Positions 52,748 through 63,326 are shown, numbered from the stretch's first letter. The stretch is 64,000 nucleotides of DNA from Geobacter sp. (GCA_003574895.1 PJFB01000003.1:186001-250000), one strand, 5' to 3'. Notes: generated by a model not told the origin, from the letters alone. Translations and numbers: made by a program.

Positions 52748-55240
52748 ATGATCGCAGCCGAATCCACCCCACCCAGCGATACCAAGCCCACTGCAACCGA
52801 GTTGCAGCGTGCCTTCCTTAGGCACCTGCAATACACCCTGGTCAAGGACAAGTACTCGGCCACCCGGTCCGATCTCTATCAAGCCCTGGCCTATGCGGTG
52901 CGCGACCTGCTGGTGGAACGTTGGCTCGACACGCAGCAATCATACTATATCAACGACTCCAAGCGGGTTTACTACATCTCGATGGAATTCCTGATCGGGC
53001 GATCCTTGGGCAACAGCCTGATCAATCTGGGAATCATGGAGGAATGGGAAAACGCCCTGATGGAGATGGGCATCGACGTCAAGGATCTACAGGAAATCGA
53101 GTGGGACGCCGGCCTGGGAAACGGCGGCCTGGGACGACTGGCGGCCTGTTTCCTCGATTCAATGGCAACCATGTGCCTGCCGGCCTACGGCTACGGCATC
53201 CGCTACGAATACGGCATGTTCTACCAGAAGGTCGTTGACGGCAACCAGTTCGAGATGCCCGATAACTGGCTGCGTTATGGCAACCCTTGGGAATTCGGGC
53301 GCCAGGAGCACCTCCACCAAATCAAGTTCAATGGCCGGGTGGTGGAATACAGCGGCGACGACGGCTCCAGGTGTCACTCCTGGATCGACACCAACGACGT
53401 CATGGCCCTGGCCTATGATGTGCCGGTGCCAGGCTACGGCAACGACACGGTTAACACCATGCGGCTCTGGAGCGCCAAATCCACCCGTGATTTCGAGCTG
53501 ACCTCCTTCAACCAGGGCAATTATGTCGGCGCGGTGGAATCAAAAATGAAGACCGAAAACATCTCCAAGGTGCTCTATCCGGCCGACCATATGGCCGAGG
53601 GCAAGGAGTTGCGCCTGCGCCAGGAGTACTTCCTGGCATCGGCCACGGTGCAGGACATCTTCTACCGCTTTGCCAAGAAGCACACCGATTTTTGCCTGTT
53701 GCCCGAAAAGGTGGCCATCCAGTTGAACGACACCCACCCCACCCTAGCCATACCCGAACTCATGCGCATCCTGCTGGATGAGAAACAGCTCTCCTGGGAT
53801 GCAGCCTGGGACATCGCAGTCAAGACCTTTGCCTACACCAATCACACCATCCTTCCCGAGGCCCTGGAAAAATGGCCCATACGGACCATGGAAAGCATCC
53901 TGCCGCGGCACCTTCTTATCATCTACCAGATCAACGACCACTTCCTCAAGGAGGTAGCGGCCCGTTTTCCCGATGATTTCGAGAGATTGCGGCGCATGTC
54001 CATCGTCGGGGAAGAAGGTGAAAAACATGTCCGCATGGCACACCTGGCCATTGTCGGCAGCCACTCCGTCAATGGCGTTTCGGCCCTCCATAGCGAGATC
54101 CTCAAAAATGAGCTCTTTCGCGACTTCCACGAACTCTGGCCGGAGCGCTTCAACAACAAGACCAACGGCATCACCCAGCGACGGTGGCTGAAGTACTCCA
54201 ACCGCTGGCTGGCAGACCTGATCTCATCCAGGATCGGCGACAACTGGGTCACAAACCTGGATGAACTGACCAAACTGCGCGACCTGGCCGATGACCGGGA
54301 GTTCCAGCAACAATGGACAGAGGTCAAGCGGGCCAACAAGCAACGTCTGGCCGAACACATCTTCAAACAGACCTGCATCCAGGTTTCACCGGACTCGATG
54401 TTCGACTGCCAGACCAAGCGCATCCATGAATACAAGCGGCAACTGCTCAACGTACTGCACGTCATCACCCGCTACAACCGCATCAAGTCCAACCCCAGCC
54501 AGGATATCGCCCCCAGGACGGTCATCTTCAGCGGCAAGGCTGCCCCATCCTATTTCATGGCCAAACTGATCATCAAGCTGATCAATGCCGTGGGAGCGGT
54601 GGTCAACAACGATCCTGCCTCCAATCACCTGCTCAAGGTCGTATTCCTGGCCAATTACAATGTTTCCCTGGCCGAGATGATTTTCCCGGCCGCGGACCTG
54701 TCGGAGCAGATTTCCACCGCCGGGACAGAGGCCTCAGGTACCGGCAACATGAAGTACGCCCTGAACGGCGCTCTGACCATAGGCACCATGGACGGCGCCA
54801 ATATCGAGATCATGGAAGAGGTGGGCGCTGAGAACATCTGCATCTTCGGCATGACCGCCGAGCAGGTGAACAGCCTGAAGAGCGCCGGTTACCGCCCACT
54901 TGATTACTATTACCGCAATCCGGAGCTGAAGCAGACCCTGGACCAGATCGCCAACGGCACCTTCTCTCCCGGCGACCCCAATTTGTTCAAGCCGATCGTG
55001 GACAACCTGCTGCACAACGACAATTACATGTTGCTGGCTGATTATGCCTCCTACCTGGCCTGCCAGGATTCGGTGGACAGAATCTACCGGCAGCCCTACG
55101 AATGGGCTAAGCGGTCGATCCTCAATACCGCCGGCATGGGCAAGTTTTCCAGCGACCGCACCATCGCCGAATATGCCAGTGAAATCTGGGGTATCCAGCC
55201 GGAAAAGGTCTGCCGTCACAGTCGGCGTGACCTGGTCTGA
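52748..55240 (+). CDS. glgP: Glycogen/starch phosphorylase
   Basis: An 830-residue PLP-dependent phosphorylase that releases glucose 1-phosphate from alpha-1,4-glucan. Motifs: [87 protein letters not shown] and the PLP-lysine segment [29 protein letters not shown]. Full length. A GAGG lies before the ATG. Confidence 0.96.
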   Translation: MIAAESTPPSDTKPTATELQRAFLRHLQYTLVKDKYSATRSDLYQALAYAVRDLLVERWLDTQQSYYINDSKRVYYISMEFLIGRSLGNSLINLGIMEEWENALMEMGIDVKDLQEIEWDAGLGNGGLGRLAACFLDSMATMCLPAYGYGIRYEYGMFYQKVVDGNQFEMPDNWLRYGNPWEFGRQEHLHQIKFNGRVVEYSGDDGSRCHSWIDTNDVMALAYDVPVPGYGNDTVNTMRLWSAKSTRDFELTSFNQGNYVGAVESKMKTENISKVLYPADHMAEGKELRLRQEYFLASATVQDIFYRFAKKHTDFCLLPEKVAIQLNDTHPTLAIPELMRILLDEKQLSWDAAWDIAVKTFAYTNHTILPEALEKWPIRTMESILPRHLLIIYQINDHFLKEVAARFPDDFERLRRMSIVGEEGEKHVRMAHLAIVGSHSVNGVSALHSEILKNELFRDFHELWPERFNNKTNGITQRRWLKYSNRWLADLISSRIGDNWVTNLDELTKLRDLADDREFQQQWTEVKRANKQRLAEHIFKQTCIQVSPDSMFDCQTKRIHEYKRQLLNVLHVITRYNRIKSNPSQDIAPRTVIFSGKAAPSYFMAKLIIKLINAVGAVVNNDPASNHLLKVVFLANYNVSLAEMIFPAADLSEQISTAGTEASGTGNMKYALNGALTIGTMDGANIEIMEEVGAENICIFGMTAEQVNSLKSAGYRPLDYYYRNPELKQTLDQIANGTFSPGDPNLFKPIVDNLLHNDNYMLLADYASYLACQDSVDRIYRQPYEWAKRSILNTAGMGKFSSDRTIAEYASEIWGIQPEKVCRHSRRDLV

Positions 55241-55254
55241 CCCAGGGCGCTGCA

Positions 55255-56610
55255 ATGAAAACTCCAGGTCTTTGGGATCAAGCAACCAAGGGGTCCAAAA
55301 CTCCGCAAAGGTCTTTGAACGCGCCCCTGGCCGAGCGGATGCGTCCCCGCAACCTGGCCGACTTCATCGGACAGGAGCACCTGCTGGGCGAAGGTCACAT
55401 CCTGCGCCGCATGATCGAGACAGACACCCTTTCCTCCCTTATCTTCTGGGGGCCGCCCGGCTGCGGCAAAACAACGCTTGCCCATATCATCGCCGCAGAA
55501 ACCAAATCCCACTTCATTTTTTTCTCGGCCATCCTCTCCGGCATCAAGGAGATCCGCGAAATATTCCGTGAAGCCGAAGGGTACGCTGCCCGCGGCCTGC
55601 GAACCATCCTCTTTGTCGACGAGATACACCGCTTCAACAAATCCCAGCAGGACGCCTTTCTGCCATACGTGGAAAAAGGGGTGGTCACCATCATCGGCGC
55701 CACCACAGAAAATCCATCCTTCGAAGTGATCGCCCCCCTGCTCTCCCGCTGCCGCGTACTGACCCTGAAACAGCTGGAACCGCCCATACTACGCGGCATC
55801 CTGGAGCAAGCGCTGTCGGATGACGAGCGGGGCCTGGGCAAACTAGCCCTGACGGCCAGCAACGAAGCCCTTGATTTCCTGGCAGCCCAGGCCGACGGCG
55901 ACGCCCGCATCGCCCTCAACACCCTGGAGGTGGCAGCCGGCTTGATGAGCAAGGGGCAGGTGGACGAACGCATTATCACCCTGGATACGGTGCAGGAAGC
56001 ACTGCAGAAGAAGGCACTGCTGTACGACAAGGGAGGGGAGGAGCACTACAACGTCATCTCCGCCTTTATCAAGTCCATGCGCGGCAGTGACCCGGACGCC
56101 GCCCTGTACTGGCTGGCCCGCATGCTGGAGGCTGGCGAAGACCCCCTCTTCATCCTGCGCCGCATGATCATCCTGGCTTCGGAGGATATCGGCAACGCCG
56201 ACCCGCGCGCCCTGCAGGTGGCGGTATCAGCCCTGCAGGCCTTTCAGGTCATCGGCATGCCTGAAGGCAGAATCATTATGGGCCAAGCGGTTACCTACCT
56301 TGCCACCGCCCCCAAGTCCAATGCCAGCTACATCGGCATCGATGCCGCCCTTTCCGAGGTCAGGAAAAGCGGTGCCCTGCCTGTCCCGCTTTATGTCCGC
56401 AACGCCCCCACCAAGCTGATGAAGGAACTGGGCTACCACAAGGGTTACCAGTACGCCCACGACTACGCCGAGGGGTATTCGGGCCAGGATTGCCTGCCGG
56501 AAAAGATCGCCGGCAGAAAGTTCTACGAGCCCAAGGGGCACGGTTACGAGAAAAATATTGTTGAGAGAATGGAGTGGCTGCGGAACAAACGAAAAAATCA
56601 GCCTTCCTGA
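55255..56610 (+). CDS. rarA: Replication-associated recombination protein A (MgsA/RarA ATPase)
   Basis: A 451-residue clamp-loader-like AAA+ ATPase: FIGQEHLLGEGH, Walker A FWGPPGCGKTTLA, Walker B LFVDEIHRFNKSQQDAFLP, sensor 1 IIGATTENPSFEV, and a C-terminal tetramerisation domain (RGSDPDAALYWLARMLEAGEDP, SEDIGNADPRAL). It acts at stalled replication forks. It starts 14 bp after glgP. Confidence 0.95.
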   Translation: MKTPGLWDQATKGSKTPQRSLNAPLAERMRPRNLADFIGQEHLLGEGHILRRMIETDTLSSLIFWGPPGCGKTTLAHIIAAETKSHFIFFSAILSGIKEIREIFREAEGYAARGLRTILFVDEIHRFNKSQQDAFLPYVEKGVVTIIGATTENPSFEVIAPLLSRCRVLTLKQLEPPILRGILEQALSDDERGLGKLALTASNEALDFLAAQADGDARIALNTLEVAAGLMSKGQVDERIITLDTVQEALQKKALLYDKGGEEHYNVISAFIKSMRGSDPDAALYWLARMLEAGEDPLFILRRMIILASEDIGNADPRALQVAVSALQAFQVIGMPEGRIIMGQAVTYLATAPKSNASYIGIDAALSEVRKSGALPVPLYVRNAPTKLMKELGYHKGYQYAHDYAEGYSGQDCLPEKIAGRKFYEPKGHGYEKNIVERMEWLRNKRKNQPS

Positions 56611-56681
56611 GACGCTGAATTTGGCTATATCCTCTAGGTCTGATACCCTGTCTGCAATAAACGTTTTATGGTGAGGTCACC

Positions 56682-58115
56682 TTGAACAGGCTACGCATAT
56701 TTTTGTTCCTCATTCTGGCACTAAGTATCACACTCCCTGCCCACGCCTGGTTCGGTACATCCAATTCCGACTCGCAACCTGCCCTCTACAACACCCTGGC
56801 CGAGATGGCCGACGCCATGGCCAAGGAAATCAAGGAAGGCCATGCCGGCATGGGTCTCAGACTCTACCTGGACCGGGAGGATATCCGCGAAGGCCGGAAT
56901 GAGTGCGCCGTCCCCTTTGCCGGCATGCTGGCGAACGAACTGGAGCGGGCCCTGTGCAAGGCCGGGTACTCTTTTGAAGCGCACAATATCGATCAGGCCG
57001 ACTATGCGCTCACGGCCAGCTACCAGCGCAACAACGGAATCGTAACCGTGTACCTCAAGCTCAACAGCACAAAAAACGACTCCTACCGCAACCTTAAAGG
57101 CACCTACCGGATAGCGCAGGACAAACTGCCTCCTGACTGCTTCACGGAGAATCTGGACGCCAAACTGGGACGCCTGGCCCAGAAAGTCGCCCGCGGCTGG
57201 AACCACGCCGGCAAACTGACCGTCGCTGTCAACCCCGTGGTGGAAGCCCGTAAAAAATACTCCAGCCCATTCTCCGAATATGCCACCCGTAAACTGAAGG
57301 TTTCCCTATCCGATACGCCCTATTTCCGCATCATCGAAAACAAACCGGCCATGGCAAAGGCCGCCCCCCGATCCATAGCCAAGGACGCGACACTTGACGG
57401 CGCCGACGCAGTGCTGGCCGGAGCGGATGCCGTGCTGGAGGGGGCCTACCTCCAGGGCACCGACACCGTCAACATGTCGGTCTCCCTCAAGGATATGAAG
57501 GGGAGCATCCTGGCCAATGGTGAAGAAAACATACCGGCCGGCATGATCCCTTACAGCCTGGACAACGACGCAGCAGAGACCCTGGCCCAGATTGCGGATA
57601 CCGAACATGAACAGTCGGGGGCGGTACGCATATCCACAGTCAAAGGGGGAAGCTACCAGGTATTCCGCGAAGGGGAGACGGTCAGCTTCACCGTTCAGGT
57701 TTCCAAACCGCTGTATGTCTACATCTATGACATAAACCCCAATGGCGAGGTCTCGCTTCTCTACCCGAAGCAGGGCGAACCGGAACAGCCCAGACAGCCC
57801 GGCACCATTTACACCATCCCTGAGATGAGCGATTCATGGGAGATCAAGGTAGAGCCGCCCTTTGGCAAGGATGCGGTCAAGGTGTTCGCCAGCGACCGCA
57901 GACTCCCCTTTCCCGTCATCAGCAACAAGGTTGCCTCGCGCAGCTTTGCCAACGGCGCCCGGTCACTGACGCACCAGGACAAGTTGCGGAATGATTTGTC
58001 CGGTCAGCAGCAAATCAACGGCCGCGACCTGGTGGATTGGTACAAAGGGAGCTCCGCAAAACTGGGGGTGCGGTTGCACGAGTCCACCGTGTACGTGGAA
58101 ACCCGGCAAAACTAG
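56682..58115 (+). CDS. Exported DUF4384-domain protein
   Basis: A 477-residue protein with a signal peptide (about 1-22, ...AHAWFG), an N-terminal FlgO/CsgG-like region (about 30-170; LANELERALCKAGYSFEAHNIDQADYALTASY) and a C-terminal DUF4384 domain (about 320-410; SFTVQVSKPLYVYIYDINPNGEVSLLYPKQGE). The start is TTG with GGTGAGG just upstream; the ATG at 56668 is out of frame. A repeat-like stretch ADAVLAGADAVLEGA lies near residue 243. Function unknown. Confidence 0.85.
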   Translation: MNRLRIFLFLILALSITLPAHAWFGTSNSDSQPALYNTLAEMADAMAKEIKEGHAGMGLRLYLDREDIREGRNECAVPFAGMLANELERALCKAGYSFEAHNIDQADYALTASYQRNNGIVTVYLKLNSTKNDSYRNLKGTYRIAQDKLPPDCFTENLDAKLGRLAQKVARGWNHAGKLTVAVNPVVEARKKYSSPFSEYATRKLKVSLSDTPYFRIIENKPAMAKAAPRSIAKDATLDGADAVLAGADAVLEGAYLQGTDTVNMSVSLKDMKGSILANGEENIPAGMIPYSLDNDAAETLAQIADTEHEQSGAVRISTVKGGSYQVFREGETVSFTVQVSKPLYVYIYDINPNGEVSLLYPKQGEPEQPRQPGTIYTIPEMSDSWEIKVEPPFGKDAVKVFASDRRLPFPVISNKVASRSFANGARSLTHQDKLRNDLSGQQQINGRDLVDWYKGSSAKLGVRLHESTVYVETRQN

Positions 58116-58157
58116 CCATGGGTCCATCTGAAACAAGTTGAAACAGGAGACGTTACC

Positions 58158-59120
58158 ATGAAACGACTGGCAATCCTTACCAGCGGCGGCGACTGTTCCG
58201 GCATGAACGCCGTCATCCGTGCCGCGGCGCGCACCGCCATATCCAAAGACGTCGAGATGATCGGCTACCGCAAGGGCTTTGCGGGGCTGCTGAAAAACGA
58301 TTACATCCACCTAGACACCAGGTCGGTTTCCGGAGTGCTCCAAAGGGGCGGCACCTTTCTGCAGTCGGCCCGCTCCCAGGAGTTCCGTACCGAAGAGGGG
58401 AGAAAAACGGCCCTGGACAACCTGCTCAGGGAACGGGTCGAAGGGCTGATCGTTATCGGCGGAGATGGTTCCCTGAACGGCGCCCTGGCCCTGGACCGGA
58501 TGGGTTTCCCGGTTATCGGCATACCGGCCAGCATCGACAACGACATCCCCTACACCGACATGGCCCTGGGCGTCGATACGGCCCTCAATAACATCATCTA
58601 TGCGGTTGACTGCATCAAGGACACCGCCAGCTCCCACGACCGGGCCTTCATAGTCGAGGTTATGGGGCGCAATTCCGGCTACCTGGCCAGCACCAGCGCC
58701 ATTGCCACCGGCGCGGAATTCGCCATCGTGCCCGAAGCGGAACTGGACCTCTCGGAGATGTGTCATCAACTGCGCCGCCGCTACGACGAAGGGCGCACCA
58801 ATGCCCTGATCATCATGGCCGAGGGGGCCGGACATGCCCAGGAAATCGCGGACAGCATCAAGGATTGCGCCGGTTTTGAGACAAGGGTAACCGTGTTGGG
58901 TCACTACCAGCGAGGCGGGGCGCCAACGGTCTTCGACCGCCTGCTGGGCAGCCGTTTTGGCCGCAAATCGGTGGACCTGCTGCTTGCCGGCACCAAGGGG
59001 GTCATGGTCGGGCTTTCAGCCAATTCCCTGACCACGACGCTTTTGGAGATGGTGGTGCTGGGCGGACAGAAAAAACTGACCGACGATCTGCTCCGCATGG
59101 CGGACATCCTGGGAATCTGA
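58158..59120 (+). CDS. pfkA: 6-phosphofructokinase
   Basis: A 320-residue PFK with ILTSGGDCSGMNAVIRAA, IVIGGDGSLNGAL (Gly at the position that marks ATP use rather than pyrophosphate), PASIDNDIPYTDMALGVDTALN (catalytic Asp in DND), EVMGRNSGYLA and LGHYQRGGAPTVFDRLLGSRFG. The Lys that follows IDNDI in the E. coli enzyme is replaced by Pro. AGGAG lies nine bases before the ATG. It is 42 bp after the DUF4384 gene. Confidence 0.94.
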   Translation: MKRLAILTSGGDCSGMNAVIRAAARTAISKDVEMIGYRKGFAGLLKNDYIHLDTRSVSGVLQRGGTFLQSARSQEFRTEEGRKTALDNLLRERVEGLIVIGGDGSLNGALALDRMGFPVIGIPASIDNDIPYTDMALGVDTALNNIIYAVDCIKDTASSHDRAFIVEVMGRNSGYLASTSAIATGAEFAIVPEAELDLSEMCHQLRRRYDEGRTNALIIMAEGAGHAQEIADSIKDCAGFETRVTVLGHYQRGGAPTVFDRLLGSRFGRKSVDLLLAGTKGVMVGLSANSLTTTLLEMVVLGGQKKLTDDLLRMADILGI

Positions 59121-59121
59121 G

Positions 59122-60195
59122 ATGCACCCAAGTCACAAATTGTCAAAGAAACGCTCGGTAAAAACCGGCCTGCCGCCGGGCACGCTGGTTCACATAGGAG
59201 AGGCGCCGTCGCAGGCGGTCAACATAACACTGATCAGCTACGGTCCCTCCACCTTCAATGAACAGAACTACCAACAGCTCGACCAATGCCTCTCACACCT
59301 GGAATTCCCTGAAATCCGCTGGGTGAACGTGGAAGGGGTGCATGACGTGGAGGTAATTCGCCATTTCGGGGATTGCTTCCATATTCATCCCCTGGTGCTG
59401 GAAGATATCGTAAACACGGTCCAGCGCCCCAAGATCGAGGATTACGGCGACTATCTCTTCATCGTGCTGCGCATGATGCGGCCAACAAAGGACAAGGAAT
59501 TCACATCGGAGCAACTCAGCATAATTCTTGGCAAGGACTATCTCTTCACCTTCCAGGAGGGAATAGATGGGGATGCCTTCGATGGGGTACGCGAACGTCT
59601 CCGCAACTCCAAGGGCAAGCTCAGGACCTTGGGGGCCGATTATCTGGCCTATGCCCTGACCGACGCCATCGTGGACAACTACTTCAGCGTACTGGAAGAC
59701 CTTGGGGAACGGATCGTCAACATCGAGGAGGATCTGGCGCTGACTCCGGACCGCGTCACCTTGCAGCTGATCAACGAGATGAAGAAGGAGATCATCTTCC
59801 TGCGCAAGGCGGTCTGGCCGCTCAGGGAAGCGATATCGTTCCTCGAACGCGGCGACAGCCCCCTCCTGGGCGACTCCACCAAGCTCTATTTCCGCGATGT
59901 TTACGACCACACCATGCAGGTCATCGACACGGTCGAGACCTACCGCGACCTGCTCTCCGGCATGCTGGACCTGTACCTATCCAGCATCAGCAACCGCACC
60001 AACGAGGTGATGAAGTTCCTGACCGTGGTCGGCACGATCTTCTTGCCATTGACCTTTCTGGTCGGAGTCTATGGCATGAACTTCAAACACATGCCCGAAC
60101 TGGAATGGCACGACGGCTATTATGTACTGTGGGGGGTAATGGTCGCCATTGCCTTGGGCATGGTTTACTATTTCAAGGGCAAAAAGTGGCTGTAA
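59122..60195 (+). CDS. corA: Magnesium/cobalt transporter CorA
   Basis: A 357-residue CorA: a large cytoplasmic domain (about 1-295) and two C-terminal TM helices, with the signature YGMNFKHMPE in the loop between them. FLTVVGTIFLPLTFLVGVYGMN is typical. It begins one base after the pfkA stop. Confidence 0.95.
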   Translation: MHPSHKLSKKRSVKTGLPPGTLVHIGEAPSQAVNITLISYGPSTFNEQNYQQLDQCLSHLEFPEIRWVNVEGVHDVEVIRHFGDCFHIHPLVLEDIVNTVQRPKIEDYGDYLFIVLRMMRPTKDKEFTSEQLSIILGKDYLFTFQEGIDGDAFDGVRERLRNSKGKLRTLGADYLAYALTDAIVDNYFSVLEDLGERIVNIEEDLALTPDRVTLQLINEMKKEIIFLRKAVWPLREAISFLERGDSPLLGDSTKLYFRDVYDHTMQVIDTVETYRDLLSGMLDLYLSSISNRTNEVMKFLTVVGTIFLPLTFLVGVYGMNFKHMPELEWHDGYYVLWGVMVAIALGMVYYFKGKKWL

Positions 60196-60216
60196 GCGGT
60201 ACTGCGTGAGGGATAT

Positions 60217-60567
60217 ATGACAAGGCTATTGCTAAAATGGGTGGTGAATTCGTTCGCCCTGTTTTTCGTGATGAAACTGGTACCCGGCATCCGGATCGAC
60301 AATTTTCGCGACCTGTTGGTTGGGACCCTGGTGATCGGACTGTTGAATGTCTTTCTGCGGCCGATAATCCTACTGTTGACCCTGCCGGTGACAGTGGTTA
60401 CCCTGGGGTTGTTTACCCTGGTGATAAACGGTTTTATATTCTATCTGGCCGCCCACCTCGTAACGGGTTTTCATGTGTCCGGATTCGCCACCGCCTTCCT
60501 GGCCGCCCTGTTTTTCAGCCTGATAAGCTTTCTGTTGAACATGCTGTTCCGGACAGACAAGATCTAG
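60217..60567 (+). CDS. YvlD/phage-holin-4-3-like membrane protein
   Basis: A 116-residue protein with about four TM segments and the family pattern VNSFALFFVMKLVPGIRIDNF, NVFLRPIILLLTLPVTVVTLGLFTLVINGFIFYLAAHLV. GAGGG precedes the ATG. Function of the family is not established; it lies 21 bp after corA. Confidence 0.88.
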   Translation: MTRLLLKWVVNSFALFFVMKLVPGIRIDNFRDLLVGTLVIGLLNVFLRPIILLLTLPVTVVTLGLFTLVINGFIFYLAAHLVTGFHVSGFATAFLAALFFSLISFLLNMLFRTDKI

Positions 60568-60576
60568 CCATAATGG

Positions 60577-60873
60577 CTAAACGTGGATGGAAAATCCGTT
60601 TTTGTCCGAACCGGCACTCAAGAGGGCCTGTTTTTCATCGGCAGTCACTGGTAAAGAAGGTTTTTTCTTGGCAAGGAGGGATGCTTCCGCCTTTGACCTG
60701 CTGGAGGTAGAGAGGGTCACGACATCTTCGGGTAGAGTTATGTTGGACGCAGTCGAACGCTGGGGCGCTTTCCCGGATGGAGTTTCTTTCCGGGGGGCGG
60801 ACGGGCGTCGTACTTGCTGCAAAGTCACGACATCGGTAGGAGTTTGTGTGGCATTACTTATGGATGACGACAT
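60577..60873 (-). CDS. Small unknown protein, 98 residues
   Basis: A low-complexity Ser/Thr/Lys-rich, probably disordered protein with two copies of the motif DVVTL (residues 14-18 and 50-54). AGAGGAG precedes the ATG, and a good promoter lies upstream (60905-60933), which favours this strand over the overlapping plus-strand frame. It converges on the YvlD-type gene with a 9-bp gap; the two stop codons are joined by a short palindrome (60565-60579). Family not recognised. Confidence 0.65.
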   Translation of the reverse strand: MSSSISNATQTPTDVVTLQQVRRPSAPRKETPSGKAPQRSTASNITLPEDVVTLSTSSRSKAEASLLAKKKPSLPVTADEKQALLSAGSDKNGFSIHV

Positions 60874-60904
60874 TGTTGCTTAACTCCTCTTTGGAACTAA
60901 TTAA

Positions 60905-60933
60905 AATATAATCCATTTCCCAACCACGGGCAA
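60905..60933 (-). promoter_or_regulatory. Predicted promoter of the 98-residue protein gene
   Basis: TTGCCC (60928-60933), 17 bp, TATATT (60905-60910) on the minus strand, 32 bp before the ATG at 60873. The rest of 60934-61143 holds no element I can name. Confidence 0.65.
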
Positions 60934-61143
60934 GTCGTTTTTCTGCGGAATTGCCTCTCGCGATTTTTTTGCATATAGTATTTCTCCGTATCAAGTTATA
61001 TTCAAAAACGATTGACAGGCGACAAGGAAGAAAACAGCACGGACGCAGTCAAGGACACATTGGGGAACCGATACAAAACCAATGAATGCAGCCTGTGCAT
61101 GAATCCTGATATTTAATTTCACCACGCCTGCGAGGTAATTGCC

Positions 61144-61770
61144 ATGAATATTAGATTTCCGCACCTGACGACATCCCTTGTAGTGGTTTTATTCGCTCTG
61201 TCCGCACTGGCCGGCTGCGCCACGGTGGACCAGAAGATAGCGCTGACCTACACCCCGACCTCACAACCATCGGTCAAACAGGGCAGCGAGATCTCCGTTG
61301 CACGCCTGGACCCGCCTTCCGCGACCCGAAACAGCCATGACCAATGGGTCATCGGTACCATCAACAACGTCCATGGTGTGCCCCAGGCCAACATCCTTTC
61401 TGACCGCAGCATTGGCGAGTGGATATCAGCGGCGCTGCTGCTCGAATTGAAACGCTCTGGGTTTACCGCCGCCTACGCCACCTCCCCACCTCCCTCTGGT
61501 GACCGTGGCATCCTTATCACCGACATCAACGCCTTCCTGAATGTCAACCAGGGAACAATCAGCGACGAAATCAAGCAAGAACTCAGGTTCAACGTGGATG
61601 TATTCCTGAAAGGCGTCAAGGTCAAGACCTTCTCGGTAGCGTCCCGTGACAGCAGAACAGTCCCATTGTCGGCCACGGCAGAGGAAAAGGAGCTGATCAT
61701 GCTTCACTCGCTGCAGGACGCCATGCATCAGGTCATCCCTGAAATCATCTCCCTGACCGGCAAAAAGTGA
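61144..61770 (+). CDS. YajG-like lipoprotein
   Basis: A 208-residue lipoprotein with lipobox LAGC (Cys25) and a YajG-type domain (KIALTYTPTSQ..., VHGVPQANILSDRSIGEWISAALLLELKRSGF, ITDINAFLNVNQGTISDEIKQELRFNV). GAGG precedes the ATG. The stop overlaps the tilS GTG start, so the two are coupled. Function unknown. Confidence 0.82.
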   Translation: MNIRFPHLTTSLVVVLFALSALAGCATVDQKIALTYTPTSQPSVKQGSEISVARLDPPSATRNSHDQWVIGTINNVHGVPQANILSDRSIGEWISAALLLELKRSGFTAAYATSPPPSGDRGILITDINAFLNVNQGTISDEIKQELRFNVDVFLKGVKVKTFSVASRDSRTVPLSATAEEKELIMLHSLQDAMHQVIPEIISLTGKK

Positions 61771-63230
61771 CCAGAACATCGTTAGAGCTTAGCAAGCGGA
61801 TCGCCCGCACGATCCGAGAACAGCGCCTTTTCGAGCCTGAAGACACGCTGATCGTCGCCATCTCCGGGGGAGCGGACTCCACTGCCCTGCTGGACCTGCT
61901 TGCCACCTTGCCCGGATTCGCGCCGCGACTGGTGGCGGCCCACGTCAACCACTGCCTGCGCGGCGAGGATTCGAACGCCGATGAGCAATTCGCCCGCGAA
62001 CTGGCAACCCGCCATGATCTGCCTTTCGAGTCCATGCGTATTGACGTGAAGGAATTGGCGGCACAACGGGGCCTCAACCTGGAGGATGCCGGACGGCGGG
62101 CGCGCATCGCCTTTTTCGAAGAGCTGCGGGAAAAATGGCGGGCAACCGCGGTTGCCCTGGCACACCATGCCGATGACCAGGCTGAAACCGTTCTGATGCG
62201 CCTGATGCGGGGCTCCGGCCCAAGCGGGCTTAGCGGCATGCAATACCGAAATGACCGAGGTTTCATTCGCCCCATGCTGGACATCACCAGGGCCGAGATC
62301 GAAAACTACCTGAAAGAGCGAGGATTGACCTGGCGCGAGGACGCCAGCAACAGCGATGGCGATTTCCTGCGCAACCGCATCCGCCATGAGTTGCTGCCGC
62401 TTTTGGAAGGGTACAATCCTGCCATCCGGCAACGACTGGGCATAACCGCTGCCTTGCTGGCAGATGAAGACGTACTGTTGGATCAGTTAGCGGAAAAGGC
62501 CGTGATGCGCGCCTGCTCGGCAAACGACCAAGGCCTGGCCTGTGACATTTCCCTCCTGGCAGCAGAACCTGCAGCACTGCGGCGCAGGGTTTTCCGCCTG
62601 GCCCTGGAACGGCTGGCGGGCAATCTGGATCATTTCACCAGCCGGCATATCAAGTCCCTTGAGCTGCTGTCCGACTCGTCCAGGCCCAATGCAACCCTGA
62701 ACCTGCCCCAGGGGATAACGGCCATAAGAGAGTACGGGACACTCCTGCTCAAGCGTGCATCCGCTTCCTCGCCATGCGCCAACTCAAGCAATAAGCCACT
62801 GCATCCCTCCCCTCCCCTCCAAGGAGCTGCGGGGGCCGATCCTGAAATGCGCATCATCACCGGACCAGGCGTTTACGAGATCCCAAACGGCGGCCGTCTG
62901 ACCATCAGCACTGTTCAGGCAGCACTGGCGGACCTGTCCCATCTGCCTGCCGACACCGCTGTATTCGACCTTGACCAAGCCCCATTTCCATGGCACGTCC
63001 GCACCTTCCAGCCGGGCGATCGCATTGTCCCCTTTGGTATGAGCGACAGCAAAAAGGTCAAGGAGATCTTCATAGAGGCCAAAATCCCCCTTGCCCGACG
63101 CAGACAGATCCCCCTGGTTTTCAGTAACGATACCTTGATCTGGGTCTGTGGCCTGCGCACCTCCCATCTGTCGCGGGTAAGCAGCCTGTCATCCAATCTT
63201 GTCAGCGCAGTTTTCTCCCAAAGCGGATGA
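61767..63230 (+). CDS. tilS: tRNA(Ile)-lysidine synthase
   Basis: A 487-residue N-type ATP pyrophosphatase that converts C34 of tRNA-Ile(CAU) to lysidine. PP-loop VAISGGADSTALLDLL (about 29-44), VNHCLRGEDSNADEQF, LAHHADDQAETVLMRLMRGSGPSGL, EDASNSDGDFLRNRIRHELLP, and the C-terminal TilS domain (RTFQPGDRIVPFGMSDSKKVKEIFIEAKIP). The start is GTG, overlapping the preceding stop (GTGA). ftsH follows, a common neighbour. Confidence 0.94.
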   Translation: MTRTSLELSKRIARTIREQRLFEPEDTLIVAISGGADSTALLDLLATLPGFAPRLVAAHVNHCLRGEDSNADEQFARELATRHDLPFESMRIDVKELAAQRGLNLEDAGRRARIAFFEELREKWRATAVALAHHADDQAETVLMRLMRGSGPSGLSGMQYRNDRGFIRPMLDITRAEIENYLKERGLTWREDASNSDGDFLRNRIRHELLPLLEGYNPAIRQRLGITAALLADEDVLLDQLAEKAVMRACSANDQGLACDISLLAAEPAALRRRVFRLALERLAGNLDHFTSRHIKSLELLSDSSRPNATLNLPQGITAIREYGTLLLKRASASSPCANSSNKPLHPSPPLQGAAGADPEMRIITGPGVYEIPNGGRLTISTVQAALADLSHLPADTAVFDLDQAPFPWHVRTFQPGDRIVPFGMSDSKKVKEIFIEAKIPLARRRQIPLVFSNDTLIWVCGLRTSHLSRVSSLSSNLVSAVFSQSG

Positions 63231-63326
63231 GACTCCACCCGTCAATTAACTTGTAAATATGCATATAAAATGCTAGTTATAAATGTTTGAACGCTGCTTA
63301 AAGCTCATTCCATTACGGGGGTTACC

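Noticed and set aside
60565-60579. Palindrome TAGCCAT-A-ATGGCTA between convergent genes
   Set aside because: It is formed by two facing TAG stop codons plus four bases each side; too short to claim as a terminator.
60587-60883. Plus-strand 98-codon frame opposite the small minus-strand gene
   Set aside because: No Shine-Dalgarno or promoter; the minus-strand frame has both.
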